A DNA stretch of 64,000 nt from Gemmatimonadota bacterium (GCA_009838845.1 VXRD01000115.1:1-64000), one strand, 5' to 3'; shown: positions 32,832 through 42,402, counted from the stretch's first letter. The notes: generated by a model not told the origin, from the letters alone. Translations and numbers: made by a program.

Positions 32832-34288
32832 AATTTCTCAAACGCCTCCTCCCAGGCATCCGCATCCGTCGGGCTATACGTCTTAATCGCGGTAGAAGCG
32901 CGCACAACATCCCGGAGTTCATCCAGAGAACCAATCTGCCCCTTGCCCATCGCCTGCATCAAAAGATTGCCCATTGCAGTCGCCTCAGCCGGACCTGACA
33001 GCACCGCGCGCCCCGTCGCAGAAGCGATAAACTGGCACAAAAGCGTATTGTGTATGCCCCCGCCCACAATGTGAATATCCCCCAGCGTCTTGCCCAATAC
33101 ATCTTCGAGCTGACCCAGAACATAGCGACATTTGAGCGCCAGGCTCTCCAGCGCCGTGCGAATAATATCCCCTTCACTATCGGGTAGCAATTGACCGGTG
33201 CGCTTGCAAAAATCCCGAATGCGAGACGGCATATCCCCTGGCGTACCAAAATCGGCGTGATCCGGATCGATAAACGACGCGAGCCGATCCGACGCCATCG
33301 CCAGCCCCATCAACTCTTCCCACGAATAATCCTTCCCCGCCAAAGCCCACACGCGGCGGCACTCCTGCACAATCCACAGCCCCGAAATATTCTTCAAAAA
33401 CCGAATCGTATGATCAACACCGCCTTCATTGGTAAAATTGTGCGCGAGCGCACGCTTATTAATCGCGGGTGCGGGCAATTCCGCCCCCATCAACGCCCAG
33501 GTGCCACAACTGATATAAACCGCATCGGGCGAAGAAAGAGGCACAGCCGCAACCGCCGACCCCGTATCGTGACAAGCCGGTGCAATCACATCAATCGGTG
33601 TAACACCCATCTCATCCGCAATGCTCCTGCGCATGGGACCGAGCACCGTACCCGGAGACACCACATCCGGAAGCATATCCGTGGGAATATTGAGCGCATT
33701 GAGCATTGATTTTGCCCAGGCATTCTCGCGCGGATTGAAGAACTGCGTGGTCGTCGCATTGGAATACTCACACACCTTTATACCCGTGAACCAGAAATTG
33801 AACAAATCGGGCATCGTGAGAAACGTACGCGCGATATCGAGCTGGGGCGATTGCGAGAGACGCTGCGCGAGCAACTGATACAGCGTGTTGAGCTCCATAA
33901 ACTGAATACCCGTCTGCTCAAAAATCTCCTCGCGAGAAACGCGCTCAAACGCGACATCCATCATCCCCTGCGTGCGCGCATCGCGGTAACAAAAGGGATT
34001 GCCGAGCAAATTGTCCTGCGCATCGAGCAAGCCATAATCGACCCCCCACGTATCACAGCCCATGCCATTGAGCGGTTCCCCAGACCGAACAGCGAGACGC
34101 AACCCCGTACACATCTCGTCAAACAGCCGCAGCGCATCCCAATAATAATGATCGCCGATGGGTATCCCCTGATTGGGAAAACGGTGAATCTCTTCAATAT
34201 CGAGACGCGCGCCATCAAAACGCCCCAAAACAGCCCGACCACTGGACGCACCCAAATCATAAGCGAGATAATTGGTCGTCGATGCCAT
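32816..34288 (-). CDS. rhaB: Rhamnulokinase (FGGY-family carbohydrate kinase)
   Basis: This 490-residue kinase phosphorylates L-rhamnulose (or a related ketose) in 6-deoxyhexose breakdown. The N-terminal phosphate-binding motif is YLAYDLGASSGRAVLGRF; the RhaB-type GCDTWGVDYGLLD holds the catalytic Asp. The second domain has ACHDTGSAVAAVPL and the adenine region IHIVGGGIHNTLLCQ. Length fits RhaB. GGAG precedes the ATG. Converges with the selenoprotein gene. L-Rhamnose is a component of ulvan and of many bacterial surface glycans, so the gene agrees with the surrounding sulfatase/glycosidase content, though no rhamnose isomerase or aldolase is nearby. Confidence 0.85.
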   Translation of the reverse strand: MASTTNYLAYDLGASSGRAVLGRFDGARLDIEEIHRFPNQGIPIGDHYYWDALRLFDEMCTGLRLAVRSGEPLNGMGCDTWGVDYGLLDAQDNLLGNPFCYRDARTQGMMDVAFERVSREEIFEQTGIQFMELNTLYQLLAQRLSQSPQLDIARTFLTMPDLFNFWFTGIKVCEYSNATTTQFFNPRENAWAKSMLNALNIPTDMLPDVVSPGTVLGPMRRSIADEMGVTPIDVIAPACHDTGSAVAAVPLSSPDAVYISCGTWALMGAELPAPAINKRALAHNFTNEGGVDHTIRFLKNISGLWIVQECRRVWALAGKDYSWEELMGLAMASDRLASFIDPDHADFGTPGDMPSRIRDFCKRTGQLLPDSEGDIIRTALESLALKCRYVLGQLEDVLGKTLGDIHIVGGGIHNTLLCQFIASATGRAVLSGPAEATAMGNLLMQAMGKGQIGSLDELRDVVRASTAIKTYSPTDADAWEEAFEKFQRVM

Positions 34289-34309
34289 AAAAAAACTCCA
34301 TTTTTCGCA

Positions 34310-34338
34310 TTGTGTTTATAAAATTCAGTGGCTATTAT
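34310..34338 (+). promoter_or_regulatory. Probable promoter of the DMFase-beta-like gene
   Basis: TTGTGT (34310-34315), a 17-base spacer and TATTAT (34333-34338, one base from consensus) precede the start at 34388. AGGAG follows. Confidence 0.45.
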
Positions 34339-34387
34339 AGGACGCAGTTGGGAAGTGTCAAGTATTTCGTTATCAGGAGTGTGTATT

Positions 34388-36013
34388 ATGAGCAAAAATT
34401 TGAAAGCAGTTTTTCATTTTTGGAAGCGTTTTGCGTGTCAAAATGGCCTGAATCGCCGCGATTTAATCAAAGGCGTCGCCGCCACAAGTCTCGGTCTCGC
34501 AGCCGGAACCTTCGGCGCGCCACAACTCTACGGAAATTCAAACGTAGCGAAATCAAAACGACGCAATCGTATCCAACTCGAAAACGCCGAGCGTGGAACG
34601 CGGGACTGGTTGCTCACTAAGACCGACATCAACGACATCGAACCGGTGGAGTTGTGGCGTTCCCCGCGAATCGAAGGCTACTGCTCCGAGACGAGCGTGA
34701 GCGCTGGCGACACGATCAAGATCATGGTGAGCACGAATCCAGTGTCCCAGTTTGATCTGGAGATCTTCCGCACAGGCTATTACGGCAGAACCGGCGGTCG
34801 TTTCATGAAGCGCTTTGATTCTATACAGGGCAAAACCCAGGCCGATCCGTCGATAGGCGAAAACCGTCTGCGCGAATGCAAGTGGGAACCTACCGTAGAA
34901 TTCGAGATTCCAGACGATTGGCTGAGCGGCGTCTATCTGGGCAAACTCACCGCGAAAGAAGGGGGCGTGCAAAGCTACGTCATCTTTATTGTGCGCGATG
35001 ATCGCCCCTGCGATTTGCTCTTCCAGTGCAGCGACATGACCTGGCAAGCCTACAACAGCTGGCCTACCAACGAGTGGTCTCTTTACCACAACGACAAAAA
35101 TGGCTACACGGGACATAAGAAAAGGAAAAAGTGGAGCACCAACGCGAACGATACCGGGTGGGTGAGTTTTGACCGTCCCTACGCGCAGTTCTGCCAGGAT
35201 CATCTTGTCAAGAATCCCAATTCCGTGGGCACGGGCGAATTTCTTCTTTGGGAATTCCCCCTCTCCTATTGGATAGAGCAGCAGGGCTACGATGTGTCGT
35301 ATATCTCAAATGTGGATACGCACAGGCACGGTCCGAGATTACAACGCGCGAAAGGTTTCATTTCCGTGGGGCATGACGAATATTGGACGCGTAAGATGTA
35401 CGACAACGCCATCGCGGCACGCGACACAGGTGTCAACTTCGCGTTCCTGAGTGGTAATTCGGTTTGGGGTGTGGTGCCTTTGCTGCCCTCTGCCGAGGGG
35501 CAGCTCCACCGGATCATGCGACGCGAAGATAAGTTCCTTGGCGAGGAACTCAGCAACATGTTGAACAAGCGACGCGGCACCCCCGCCAAGTATCCAGCGG
35601 GACCGGACGCGGCGTTGCTCATGGGCGGACGAACGGCCGGCGTTGGCGGAGGTGACTGGACCTGCACCCAACCCAATCACTGGATCTATGACAGCACTGG
35701 CATGCAAAAAGGTGACACCATCGGTGGACTAATAGGCTGGGAATGGCATGGATCGCCTGCTCTCGAACTGCCTAACTTTGAAGTTCTGGCCGAGGGACCG
35801 ATGCTACCGAAGAGGTACAGTCCTCATGCCGCTACGATCTACGATGGGCCAAAGAATAATGTCGTATTCAACGCCGGGACGATCTGGTGGGCGCAAGGTT
35901 TGTCGTCGCCTCCCGGCCACGTATTGCCCGCACATAGGCATGCCAAACCGAAAGGTCCGGACCCGCGCGTGCAGCGTATGATGACCAATGTGTTCGATCT
36001 CTTTATCAAGTAA
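34388..36013 (+). CDS. Tat-exported protein with N,N-dimethylformamidase beta-subunit-like domain
   Basis: This 541-residue protein carries a twin-arginine signal (LNRRDLIKGVAATSLGLAAG) and then a domain related to the large subunit of N,N-dimethylformamidase (DMFase beta-like C-terminal). Seen are EGYCSETSVSAGDTIKIMVS, FRTGYYGRTGGRFM, DLLFQCSDMTWQAYNSWP, GHDEYWTRKMYDNA, FLSGNSVWG and the C-terminal AGTIWWAQGLSSPPGH. In DMFase a Tyr-Tyr-Glu iron site is known; YYGRTGG and HDEYW are candidate regions, but I cannot prove them. The small subunit is not seen. The likely role is in periplasmic amide or N-substituted sugar hydrolysis. The start at ATG 34388 has AGGAG upstream. Confidence 0.7.
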   Translation: MSKNLKAVFHFWKRFACQNGLNRRDLIKGVAATSLGLAAGTFGAPQLYGNSNVAKSKRRNRIQLENAERGTRDWLLTKTDINDIEPVELWRSPRIEGYCSETSVSAGDTIKIMVSTNPVSQFDLEIFRTGYYGRTGGRFMKRFDSIQGKTQADPSIGENRLRECKWEPTVEFEIPDDWLSGVYLGKLTAKEGGVQSYVIFIVRDDRPCDLLFQCSDMTWQAYNSWPTNEWSLYHNDKNGYTGHKKRKKWSTNANDTGWVSFDRPYAQFCQDHLVKNPNSVGTGEFLLWEFPLSYWIEQQGYDVSYISNVDTHRHGPRLQRAKGFISVGHDEYWTRKMYDNAIAARDTGVNFAFLSGNSVWGVVPLLPSAEGQLHRIMRREDKFLGEELSNMLNKRRGTPAKYPAGPDAALLMGGRTAGVGGGDWTCTQPNHWIYDSTGMQKGDTIGGLIGWEWHGSPALELPNFEVLAEGPMLPKRYSPHAATIYDGPKNNVVFNAGTIWWAQGLSSPPGHVLPAHRHAKPKGPDPRVQRMMTNVFDLFIK

Positions 36014-36032
36014 GGTCCAAGTGAGGAAATAC

Positions 36033-37148
36033 ATGAAACCTGTCGTCGCGCACAGTGCCAACCCTTATTTACCAGCCACAGCCACCTGGATATACGATCA
36101 AATTCGCGCACTGAAACGATATCGCCCCATCGTCCTCACACAAACGCGCCAGAACCTGGATCGCTTTCCCATAGAACCCGTCTTATCAGCCGAAGATATT
36201 CCCTCCATTCGCAGAACAACCCTCCGCCTCACTCGCAAAATGCGCGGCACGTACGCAGGCTATGAAAACTGGCTTTGCGAACACAACGCCGTCCTCCTTC
36301 ACGCGCATTTTGGACAAGAAGGATACCGATGTCTCTCCGCAAAACAGCGCGCGGGCATCCCCCTGATCACCACCTTTTACGGCCTGGACGTATCGGCACT
36401 ACCCCGGCAAAAAAAATGGCAAAAACGATACAAACGCCTCTTTGCCGAAGGCGATCTCTTCCTGGTTGAAGGACCCTTTATGGGCGAACAACTCATCGCA
36501 CTGGGATGTCCGGCCAACCGGGTAATCGTACAACACCTGGGCGTAGATCTCGAAAAAATCCCCTTTAGAACAGACCACACACCCAAACAACCCATCGTAT
36601 TGACATACAGCGTATTCCGAGAAAAAAAAGGATTGAAATACGCAATCCAGGCTTATGCAAAAATAGCGGAAAAATACCCGGACGCCCAACTGAGGATGAT
36701 AGGCGACGGACCTTTGCGCCCGCAACTACAAGCCGAAATACGAAATCTACACCTTGAAAACCGCGTCAAAATGCTCGGCCTGCTCCCCCATCCCACCGCA
36801 CTTCAAGAACTCAAACGCGCAACAATCCTCCTCTATCCCAGCGTCACAGCATCAGACGGCGACACTGAAGGCGGCGCACCCGTCGCCCTGATCGAAGCAA
36901 TGGCAATGGGTGTCCCCATAGTATCGTCCCAACACGCCGACATCCCCGAAGTCGTCATCGACAAAACCTGTGGCCTATTATTCCCCGAACGAGATATTGC
37001 GGGCCTCGCTGAAGGATTGGACACCCTCCTCAGCTCCCCCGAACAATTTGGTCGTGCTGGCTGCGCCCATGTCGAAGATCAACACAACCTTCAAAAACAA
37101 GCCGAAAAATTAGAGGTGATTTATGATCGGGTCCTGAAAAAAACATAA
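36033..37148 (+). CDS. GT4-type glycosyltransferase
   Basis: This 371-residue retaining glycosyltransferase has the GT-B fold. The N-terminal domain contains AHFGQEGYRCLSAKQRAGIPLI; the C-terminal nucleotide-sugar domain has FREKKGLKYAIQAYAKIAEK, MIGDGPLRPQLQAEI, MLGLLPHPTALQEL and the E-x7-E motif as EGGAPVALIEAMAMGVPIVS. The acceptor cannot be predicted. The start at 36033 follows GAGG; a longer frame from 35988 would overlap the upstream gene. It stands alone between the DMFase-like gene and repeat copy C. It may decorate surface glycans. Confidence 0.88.
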   Translation: MKPVVAHSANPYLPATATWIYDQIRALKRYRPIVLTQTRQNLDRFPIEPVLSAEDIPSIRRTTLRLTRKMRGTYAGYENWLCEHNAVLLHAHFGQEGYRCLSAKQRAGIPLITTFYGLDVSALPRQKKWQKRYKRLFAEGDLFLVEGPFMGEQLIALGCPANRVIVQHLGVDLEKIPFRTDHTPKQPIVLTYSVFREKKGLKYAIQAYAKIAEKYPDAQLRMIGDGPLRPQLQAEIRNLHLENRVKMLGLLPHPTALQELKRATILLYPSVTASDGDTEGGAPVALIEAMAMGVPIVSSQHADIPEVVIDKTCGLLFPERDIAGLAEGLDTLLSSPEQFGRAGCAHVEDQHNLQKQAEKLEVIYDRVLKKT

Positions 37149-37153
37149 AGAGC

Positions 37154-37224
37154 GGGACGGCACGGGGGCCGTCCCCTACAACAACACCTTCTGGATCGCG
37201 GCTCAACATCACGCCGCGATGACG
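37154..37224 (+). repeat. Dispersed hairpin repeat, copy C, with adjacent GC-rich hairpin
   Basis: A first hairpin (GGGACGGC/GCCGTCCC, 37154-37161 and 37168-37175) is followed by the core ACCTTCTGGATCGCGGC with a 10-base loop and GCCGCGATGACGGG. Its arms are 37195-37202 and 37213-37220. The CCGTCCCCTACAAC segment is shared with copy A. The rest of the gap to the sulfatase start at 37336 holds a lone TTGACA near 37272 without a convincing -10. Confidence 0.8.
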
Positions 37225-37335
37225 GGTGGTAGAACGACACACGCGCCCCAACCCCCAAAGTATAATTCTTGACATCCGCGGCTATTGGCACAATTTATGG
37301 CAGTGTGTTCCCGCGCATTTAAAATGGAGACCAAG

Positions 37336-38706
37336 ATGGCTAAACATCCCAACCTCGTATTTATATTCCCCGATGAATATCGCAAACAAGCCATGGGATT
37401 CATGAACGAAGATCCCGTAATAACCCCCAACATCGACCGATTTGCTTCTGAAAGCCTCGTATTAACCGACGCCGTAAGCACCAGACCCGTATGCAGCCCA
37501 TATCGGGCAATGCTCTTCACCGGACAATATCCCCACGCCAATGGCGTACTCGGCAACGTCAACTCCACCACAGTACAATACGAAAACTACCTGCGAGAAA
37601 ACGCACGGTGCTTCTCAGACGTATTACACGACGCTGGCTACAATCAGGCGTACCTGGGCAAACTACACCTCGATCCCCCCAATGAACAATATGAATACAC
37701 AGAAGGACCGAGATCAAATGGCGTCATCTGGGACTCATATACCCCACCGGGACCGCGCAGACACGGATATGACTTCTGGTACTCCTATGGCTGTTGCGAC
37801 TGGCACTTCAACCCCCATTATTGGACCGGCAATGACCCCATTGACAAACGCATCGACCCGAAAGAATGGTCTCCCAAACACGAAACCGACATCGCAATAA
37901 ACTACATCCGCAACGAAGGTGGCAAATATCGAGATCCCGAAAAACCATTCTCACTCGTCATATCCCACAACCCACCGCACATGCCATTCAAACAAGTACC
38001 GGAAAAATACGTCGACCAATACGGCGACGCCACCCATGAAGACCTCTTAACGCGCCCCAACGTACCCACAGATGAACGCGGCGACAGCGCCCGAGAAAAC
38101 GCGAAACACTACTTCGCCATGGTAACCGGCGTCGATGAAAACTTTGGACGCATACTGGACTGCTTAAAAACAGAGGGACTGGAAGAAGATACCATCGTAG
38201 TCTTCACCTCTGACCACGGTGAAATGATGGGCAGCCACGGCCGCATAGGCAAAACCGTACACTACGAAGAATCCTTTACCGTGCCATTTATCATCCGCTG
38301 GCCCGGAAAAATCACACCCGGCACAGATAATTTGTTAATTGGCACACCCGACTTGATGCCCACATTGCTCAACCTCATGGGTGTGGGACAGATCCCCGAC
38401 AGCGTCCAGGGAACGGATTACTCCGACATCCTCCTCGGCAGAGAAGGCACGCGTCCCACCTCTGCGCTCTACCTCAATGTAAACCCCGACAACCCCGCTG
38501 GCGGATCGCGCGGCGTGCGCACACACCGACACACGTATGTCGTCACGCGAACGCCTGAAAGCGAAGAAATAATCCTCCACGACAACGTAGCAGACCCCTA
38601 TCAACTCCAAAACAGCGCTGGCGATCACCCCGGCCTTGTAGCAGAACTTGAGAAAGAAATGAACAACTGGTTAGCAAAAACCGGCGACCCATGGTTACGC
38701 GAATAG
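37336..38706 (+). CDS. Sulfatase (Cys-type, formylglycine-dependent)
   Basis: This 456-residue sulfate-ester hydrolase has LVFIFPDEYRKQAMG at the first metal site, the signature VSTRPVCSPYRAMLFTGQYP with Cys53, and the second metal cluster VFTSDHGEMMGSHGRIGK. The WHFNPHYWTG centre and the C-terminal NVADPYQLQNSAG block are as in arylsulfatase A-like enzymes. The second position of C-x-P-x-R is Ser and the fourth Tyr, both accepted by FGE-type modification. The ATG at 37336 is preferred because GGAG lies before it. It is the first of two adjacent sulfatases, separated by repeat copy D. Confidence 0.9.
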   Translation: MAKHPNLVFIFPDEYRKQAMGFMNEDPVITPNIDRFASESLVLTDAVSTRPVCSPYRAMLFTGQYPHANGVLGNVNSTTVQYENYLRENARCFSDVLHDAGYNQAYLGKLHLDPPNEQYEYTEGPRSNGVIWDSYTPPGPRRHGYDFWYSYGCCDWHFNPHYWTGNDPIDKRIDPKEWSPKHETDIAINYIRNEGGKYRDPEKPFSLVISHNPPHMPFKQVPEKYVDQYGDATHEDLLTRPNVPTDERGDSARENAKHYFAMVTGVDENFGRILDCLKTEGLEEDTIVVFTSDHGEMMGSHGRIGKTVHYEESFTVPFIIRWPGKITPGTDNLLIGTPDLMPTLLNLMGVGQIPDSVQGTDYSDILLGREGTRPTSALYLNVNPDNPAGGSRGVRTHRHTYVVTRTPESEEIILHDNVADPYQLQNSAGDHPGLVAELEKEMNNWLAKTGDPWLRE

Positions 38707-38828
38707 ACGAATAGACGAATAGACGAACCCCACCCAACCACCCAAAACCTCTGGATTGCGGCTAAAACAATGCCGCAATGACGGCTTTCATGTAATTACC
38801 TGATTCATTAGATTCGCTGATTCGCTGA
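38702..38828 (+). repeat. Dispersed hairpin repeat, copy D, flanked by 8-base tandem repeats
   Basis: Left flank: three copies of GAATAGAC (38702-38725, starting within the sulfatase stop). Then CCCCACCCAACCACCC, the core AACCTCTGGATTGCGGC (arm 38755-38762), the right arm GCCGCAAT (38772-38779) and a right flank with GATTCGCT twice. Compared with copies A-C, both arms carry compensating changes (CG to TG and CG to CA), so pairing is kept. Confidence 0.8.
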
Positions 38829-38840
38829 AAGGAGCAATAA

Positions 38841-40151
38841 ATGCCAGACACCCCAAATCTCCTCGTCATCCACACCGACGAACAAAGTTGCTGGACATTG
38901 AGCGCGTATGGCGGAACACTCGTCGAAACGCCCCACATCGACTCCCTGGCAAGCGAAGGCGCGATCTTGACCAACTTCATGGTCAACGTCGCCGTATGCA
39001 CCCCATCCCGAGGCGTATTCCTCACCGGGCGCTACGAACATGTACACGGTGCATATCGCAACAACATCCCCCTCAACCGCGATGAAATCACATTTGCTCA
39101 GGCACTAAAAGATCGCGGATACGACACCGGATACGCGGGCAAATGGCATCTGGACGGACCCCCGCGCCCCGGCTGGGTACACCCCGAACGCACAATGGGC
39201 TTTGACGACGCCGAATACATGTTCAATCGCGGACACTGGAAAAAAATCGAAGATACCGACATGGGCGATGTGCAACCCACAGTGTTTAATTACAGAACCA
39301 TGGGCGATGAAAAAACCTATCCAACGGACTGGCTAACCGAAAAAACCAACGAATTTATGACGCGAGATCGCGAAAATCCATTTTGTTTCATGCTCAGCAT
39401 CCCCGATCCCCATCCCCCATTTACCGTGCGCCCACCCTACGACACCATGTACAACCCCGCAGACATGCCACTGCCCGACACGCGCAACGAAGAAAACCAG
39501 CCCAACTGGGTATCCAACAGACAGGCTCCAGAAGATGAAATCCTGCGCAAACACATGGCCCAATACTGCGGCATGGTCAAAGTCATCGACAACTGCGTGG
39601 GCAAAATGCTCGATGCACTGCGCGAAAAAGGCATCCTGGACAACACAATAGTCGTATTCACCTCCGACCACGGCGAATACCTCGGCGAACACGGACTCAT
39701 GGGCAAAAATCAACTCTACGAAACCGCGTATCGCGTCCCCATGTTAATCCGCTGGCCCGAGAAAATCCCGGCTGGCACGCGAATAGATCGCCTGGTCGGC
39801 TCCGTCGATTTCATGCCCACCATCCTGACCCTCATGGGATTTGAACCCTGTGGCCGCGAACACGGGCGAGATGCATCTGCACTCTTACGCGGCGAAGAAA
39901 TCGAATGGGACGACATCTGTTATATCCACCACGACCCGAACAGAGCCGGCGTATTCACCCCCAATTACGAACTCGCCTATGTAAAGGACCACGACGCCAT
40001 CCTCTTTGATCGCCAAAACGATCCCGACCAGGTGAACAACCTGTTTGACGCCCCCGAACACCGGGAAATGATCGCAACCATGACCGCCGACCTCGCCGCA
40101 CATCACGCATCGGTCAACTCGCCATCAGCAGAATGGTTGCGGGAGCTATAA
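38841..40151 (+). CDS. Sulfatase (Cys-type, formylglycine-dependent)
   Basis: This 436-residue sulfatase has LLVIHTDEQSCWTLSAYGG at the first metal site, signature MVNVAVCTPSRGVFLTGRYE with Cys53, and FTSDHGEYLGEHGLMGKN at the second. The C-terminus is short, so it belongs to a compact subfamily. No signal peptide. GGAGCA lies before the ATG. The flavin-reductase-like gene follows 11 bases later, probably on the same transcript. It differs enough from its neighbour at 37336 not to be a recent duplicate, so it probably has another linkage or sugar specificity. Confidence 0.9.
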   Translation: MPDTPNLLVIHTDEQSCWTLSAYGGTLVETPHIDSLASEGAILTNFMVNVAVCTPSRGVFLTGRYEHVHGAYRNNIPLNRDEITFAQALKDRGYDTGYAGKWHLDGPPRPGWVHPERTMGFDDAEYMFNRGHWKKIEDTDMGDVQPTVFNYRTMGDEKTYPTDWLTEKTNEFMTRDRENPFCFMLSIPDPHPPFTVRPPYDTMYNPADMPLPDTRNEENQPNWVSNRQAPEDEILRKHMAQYCGMVKVIDNCVGKMLDALREKGILDNTIVVFTSDHGEYLGEHGLMGKNQLYETAYRVPMLIRWPEKIPAGTRIDRLVGSVDFMPTILTLMGFEPCGREHGRDASALLRGEEIEWDDICYIHHDPNRAGVFTPNYELAYVKDHDAILFDRQNDPDQVNNLFDAPEHREMIATMTADLAAHHASVNSPSAEWLREL

Positions 40152-40162
40152 TAGGAGGATCT

Positions 40163-40642
40163 ATGGCATTTGATTCACGGCTGCAACGAGATATAATGGG
40201 ACGATTTGTAACCGGCGTAACCGTCGTCACCACGCGATACAAAAACGGCGACATAACCGGCATGACAGCCAATGCCGTCATGTCATTATCGCTGGACCCA
40301 CCGCTCGTCGTGGTATCGGTCGATAAATCGGCAACCATGCACAGCGCCTTATCTGACGGACAGTGTTATGCAATCAACATCCTTACCCGGGAGCAAGAGC
40401 ATCTGTCCAACCGATTTGCCATGCCGGGACCAAAGGACTTTTCCGATCTGACATTGCGCGAAAGCAAAACAGGTGCGCCGATCCTGGAGGGAACACTGGG
40501 ATATCTCGACTGCAAGATAGTGAACATCTTGCCAGCAGGCGATCACGACATGTTTGTAGGAGAAATACTGGCGGGAGAATTGGGAGAGGGGAACCCGTTG
40601 CTCTATTATGGAGGGAAGTATCGAAGTATGGCAGAAAAATAA
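40163..40642 (+). CDS. Flavin reductase-like (DIM6/NTAB family) protein
   Basis: This 159-residue FMN-binding split-barrel protein belongs to the flavin reductase family. Its features are MGRFVTGVTVVTTRYKNGDI, GMTANAVMSLSLDPPLVVVS (typical FMN-phosphate region), NILTREQEHLSNRFA and a terminal LLYYGGKYRSM. Family members supply reduced flavin to monooxygenases or reduce small substrates; none is adjacent. AGGAGG lies five bases before the ATG at 40163, which is therefore preferred over the earlier frame start at 40133 inside the sulfatase. It converges with the K+ channel gene (two bases between stops). Confidence 0.9.
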   Translation: MAFDSRLQRDIMGRFVTGVTVVTTRYKNGDITGMTANAVMSLSLDPPLVVVSVDKSATMHSALSDGQCYAINILTREQEHLSNRFAMPGPKDFSDLTLRESKTGAPILEGTLGYLDCKIVNILPAGDHDMFVGEILAGELGEGNPLLYYGGKYRSMAEK

Positions 40643-40644
40643 GC

Positions 40645-42360
40645 TCAGGTATGAACATACATATCCAAAAACCGCTTTTCCCCTTCTGAACTGCCAATAA
40701 GGAGAATTTCCGCTGCTCCTGGTAGCGGTTCATTGGGATCGGGATTGAGCTGCATTTCCTGGTTATTATTAACTGCGATAACCGTACAGTCCGTATTCCT
40801 GCGAATATGTGAATTTGCAATCGTTCTTCCAACAAGTGAAGAGGGTATCTTCATCCTGAACACGCTGATATCTTCACTAAACACACTCAGGCTCTCTGCC
40901 ACCATCAGAGTATCACTGCGTTTTAAGAAATTGAAAATCGCATCTGCGCCCATCGACGCATAAGACATGACAAAATCCGCGCCTGCGCGATGCAGAGTCG
41001 CAATATTTCTCTCTTGCGTAACGCGGCTGATAATCTGAATTTCCGGATTTAATCGCCGGCAATAAACCGTGAGATAAACATTGATATCATCGTCGTGTGT
41101 CGTAATAATAACCGTCAACGCATTCATAATCTCGGCTCTTTTTAAAACCTCAAAATCCGCGGCATTGCCCACAATGCAATTATCGAGCCTCTGAGCCTGG
41201 ATAACATCTTTTTCCACAATCCGATAGTCGAGCCCCTGTTCCACAAGCGTGCGCGCAGCCTCCATGCCAACGCCGCCGCCCCCAATGACGACAACGGGAG
41301 CATTTGAAACCTTGTAAATACAGAACAACTCGTTAAATTTATCCAACTGACTCTGCGTCCCCGTCATTACCAGCACAGTGTGGGGACCAATACGGGTATC
41401 GGGCAATGCCGGCTGAAAAATACCGCGTTCCCAAACGCCGACCGCCGTCAGACCCAGTTCTCTACGCAGACCAATCTCCTCAAGAGTTTGGCCCACAAGG
41501 GGCGTATGGGCCGCCGTGGTCTCGGCAATGAACAAATCGTCGTACTGGCCAATCACATGCGCTGCGGTCTCCCCACTCTGGGTGCGCCGCGCAAGAGATG
41601 CACCGAGCATTTTTTCGAGTTGAAGCACATGGTCGCATCCCGCTAATTCGAGAATATCCACGGAATCGGGGTCATCCACCTTGGCAATAATCGGCACAGT
41701 CGGATTGAGGTCGCGCACAGTAAATGCAATATGGGTATTAATTGGATCGGTATCTGTTGTCGCAACAAGAGCCGCTTGTTCAATCTGCATTTTTTTGTAC
41801 GTTTCAGGATTGTCTAAATCCCCAACCACAACATTGATACCCTGATCGTATAGTTGCTGCGCATGCGCCAAATCTGGCGTAATGAGATAGTAGGAATATT
41901 GGTAGCGATCCAGCTTATTGATAAGCGCTTGTGCAATGGGGTCATAGTGGGTCAACAAAACATGGTCTCTCGTACTGCGGGGCAACTGACGCGGCGCGCG
42001 GGCTTCGGATTGGGCTTGAATCCACGGCGCGTAAAAAAACTGAATAAAAGTAAACGGCAGAACAATAAGCAAAAAAACCATACCAGTCAGCAAAACGATC
42101 ATAGAGAATAAACGCCCCAAATCCCCCTGGAAAGTAATATCGCCAAAACCCAATGTTGACATAACCGTAAGCGTCCAATAAAAACCTGTAAACCAGCTAA
42201 ACTCCTGGCCCTCTCTCAGCATAATCAGATGAAAAAGAACGCTAAAAATTGTAACAATCACAGAAAAGGCCAGCAACAATTTGAACAAAGTTCCGAGATT
42301 TCGCCGAGTTGTGCGCCTTCGCAATAAAAAGGCGAATTGTGGGGCAAGACCCTTGATCAT
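40645..42360 (-). CDS. Two-TM potassium channel with duplicated TrkA-N/TrkA-C (RCK) region
   Basis: This 571-residue membrane protein has a transmembrane helix at about 24-47, pore helix and selectivity filter (YWTLTVMSTLGFGDITF, filter TLGFGD at 69-74) and a second helix at about 83-110. Two RCK units follow: the first from HVLLTHYDPIAQALI, the second from PVVVIGGGGVGMEAARTL with the Rossmann GxGxxG. TrkA-C-like domains follow each, with ELGLTAVGVWERG and SLVGRTIANSHIRRN. It probably gates K+ in response to NAD(H), ATP or cations. The full-length single-chain layout suggests a tetramer. A promoter with a palindrome precedes it. Confidence 0.88.
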   Translation of the reverse strand: MIKGLAPQFAFLLRRRTTRRNLGTLFKLLLAFSVIVTIFSVLFHLIMLREGQEFSWFTGFYWTLTVMSTLGFGDITFQGDLGRLFSMIVLLTGMVFLLIVLPFTFIQFFYAPWIQAQSEARAPRQLPRSTRDHVLLTHYDPIAQALINKLDRYQYSYYLITPDLAHAQQLYDQGINVVVGDLDNPETYKKMQIEQAALVATTDTDPINTHIAFTVRDLNPTVPIIAKVDDPDSVDILELAGCDHVLQLEKMLGASLARRTQSGETAAHVIGQYDDLFIAETTAAHTPLVGQTLEEIGLRRELGLTAVGVWERGIFQPALPDTRIGPHTVLVMTGTQSQLDKFNELFCIYKVSNAPVVVIGGGGVGMEAARTLVEQGLDYRIVEKDVIQAQRLDNCIVGNAADFEVLKRAEIMNALTVIITTHDDDINVYLTVYCRRLNPEIQIISRVTQERNIATLHRAGADFVMSYASMGADAIFNFLKRSDTLMVAESLSVFSEDISVFRMKIPSSLVGRTIANSHIRRNTDCTVIAVNNNQEMQLNPDPNEPLPGAAEILLIGSSEGEKRFLDMYVHT

Positions 42361-42402
42361 ATCGGTTATTCCTCAACAGGTAAACGGAGAACGAGGATTA
42401 CA

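Noticed and set aside
37265-37290. Promoter with TTGACA before the sulfatase at 37336
   Set aside because: No convincing -10 element at 16-18 bases.
38702-38728. CRISPR-like array of short repeats
   Set aside because: The units are only eight bases in direct tandem, without spacers, and no cas genes are present.
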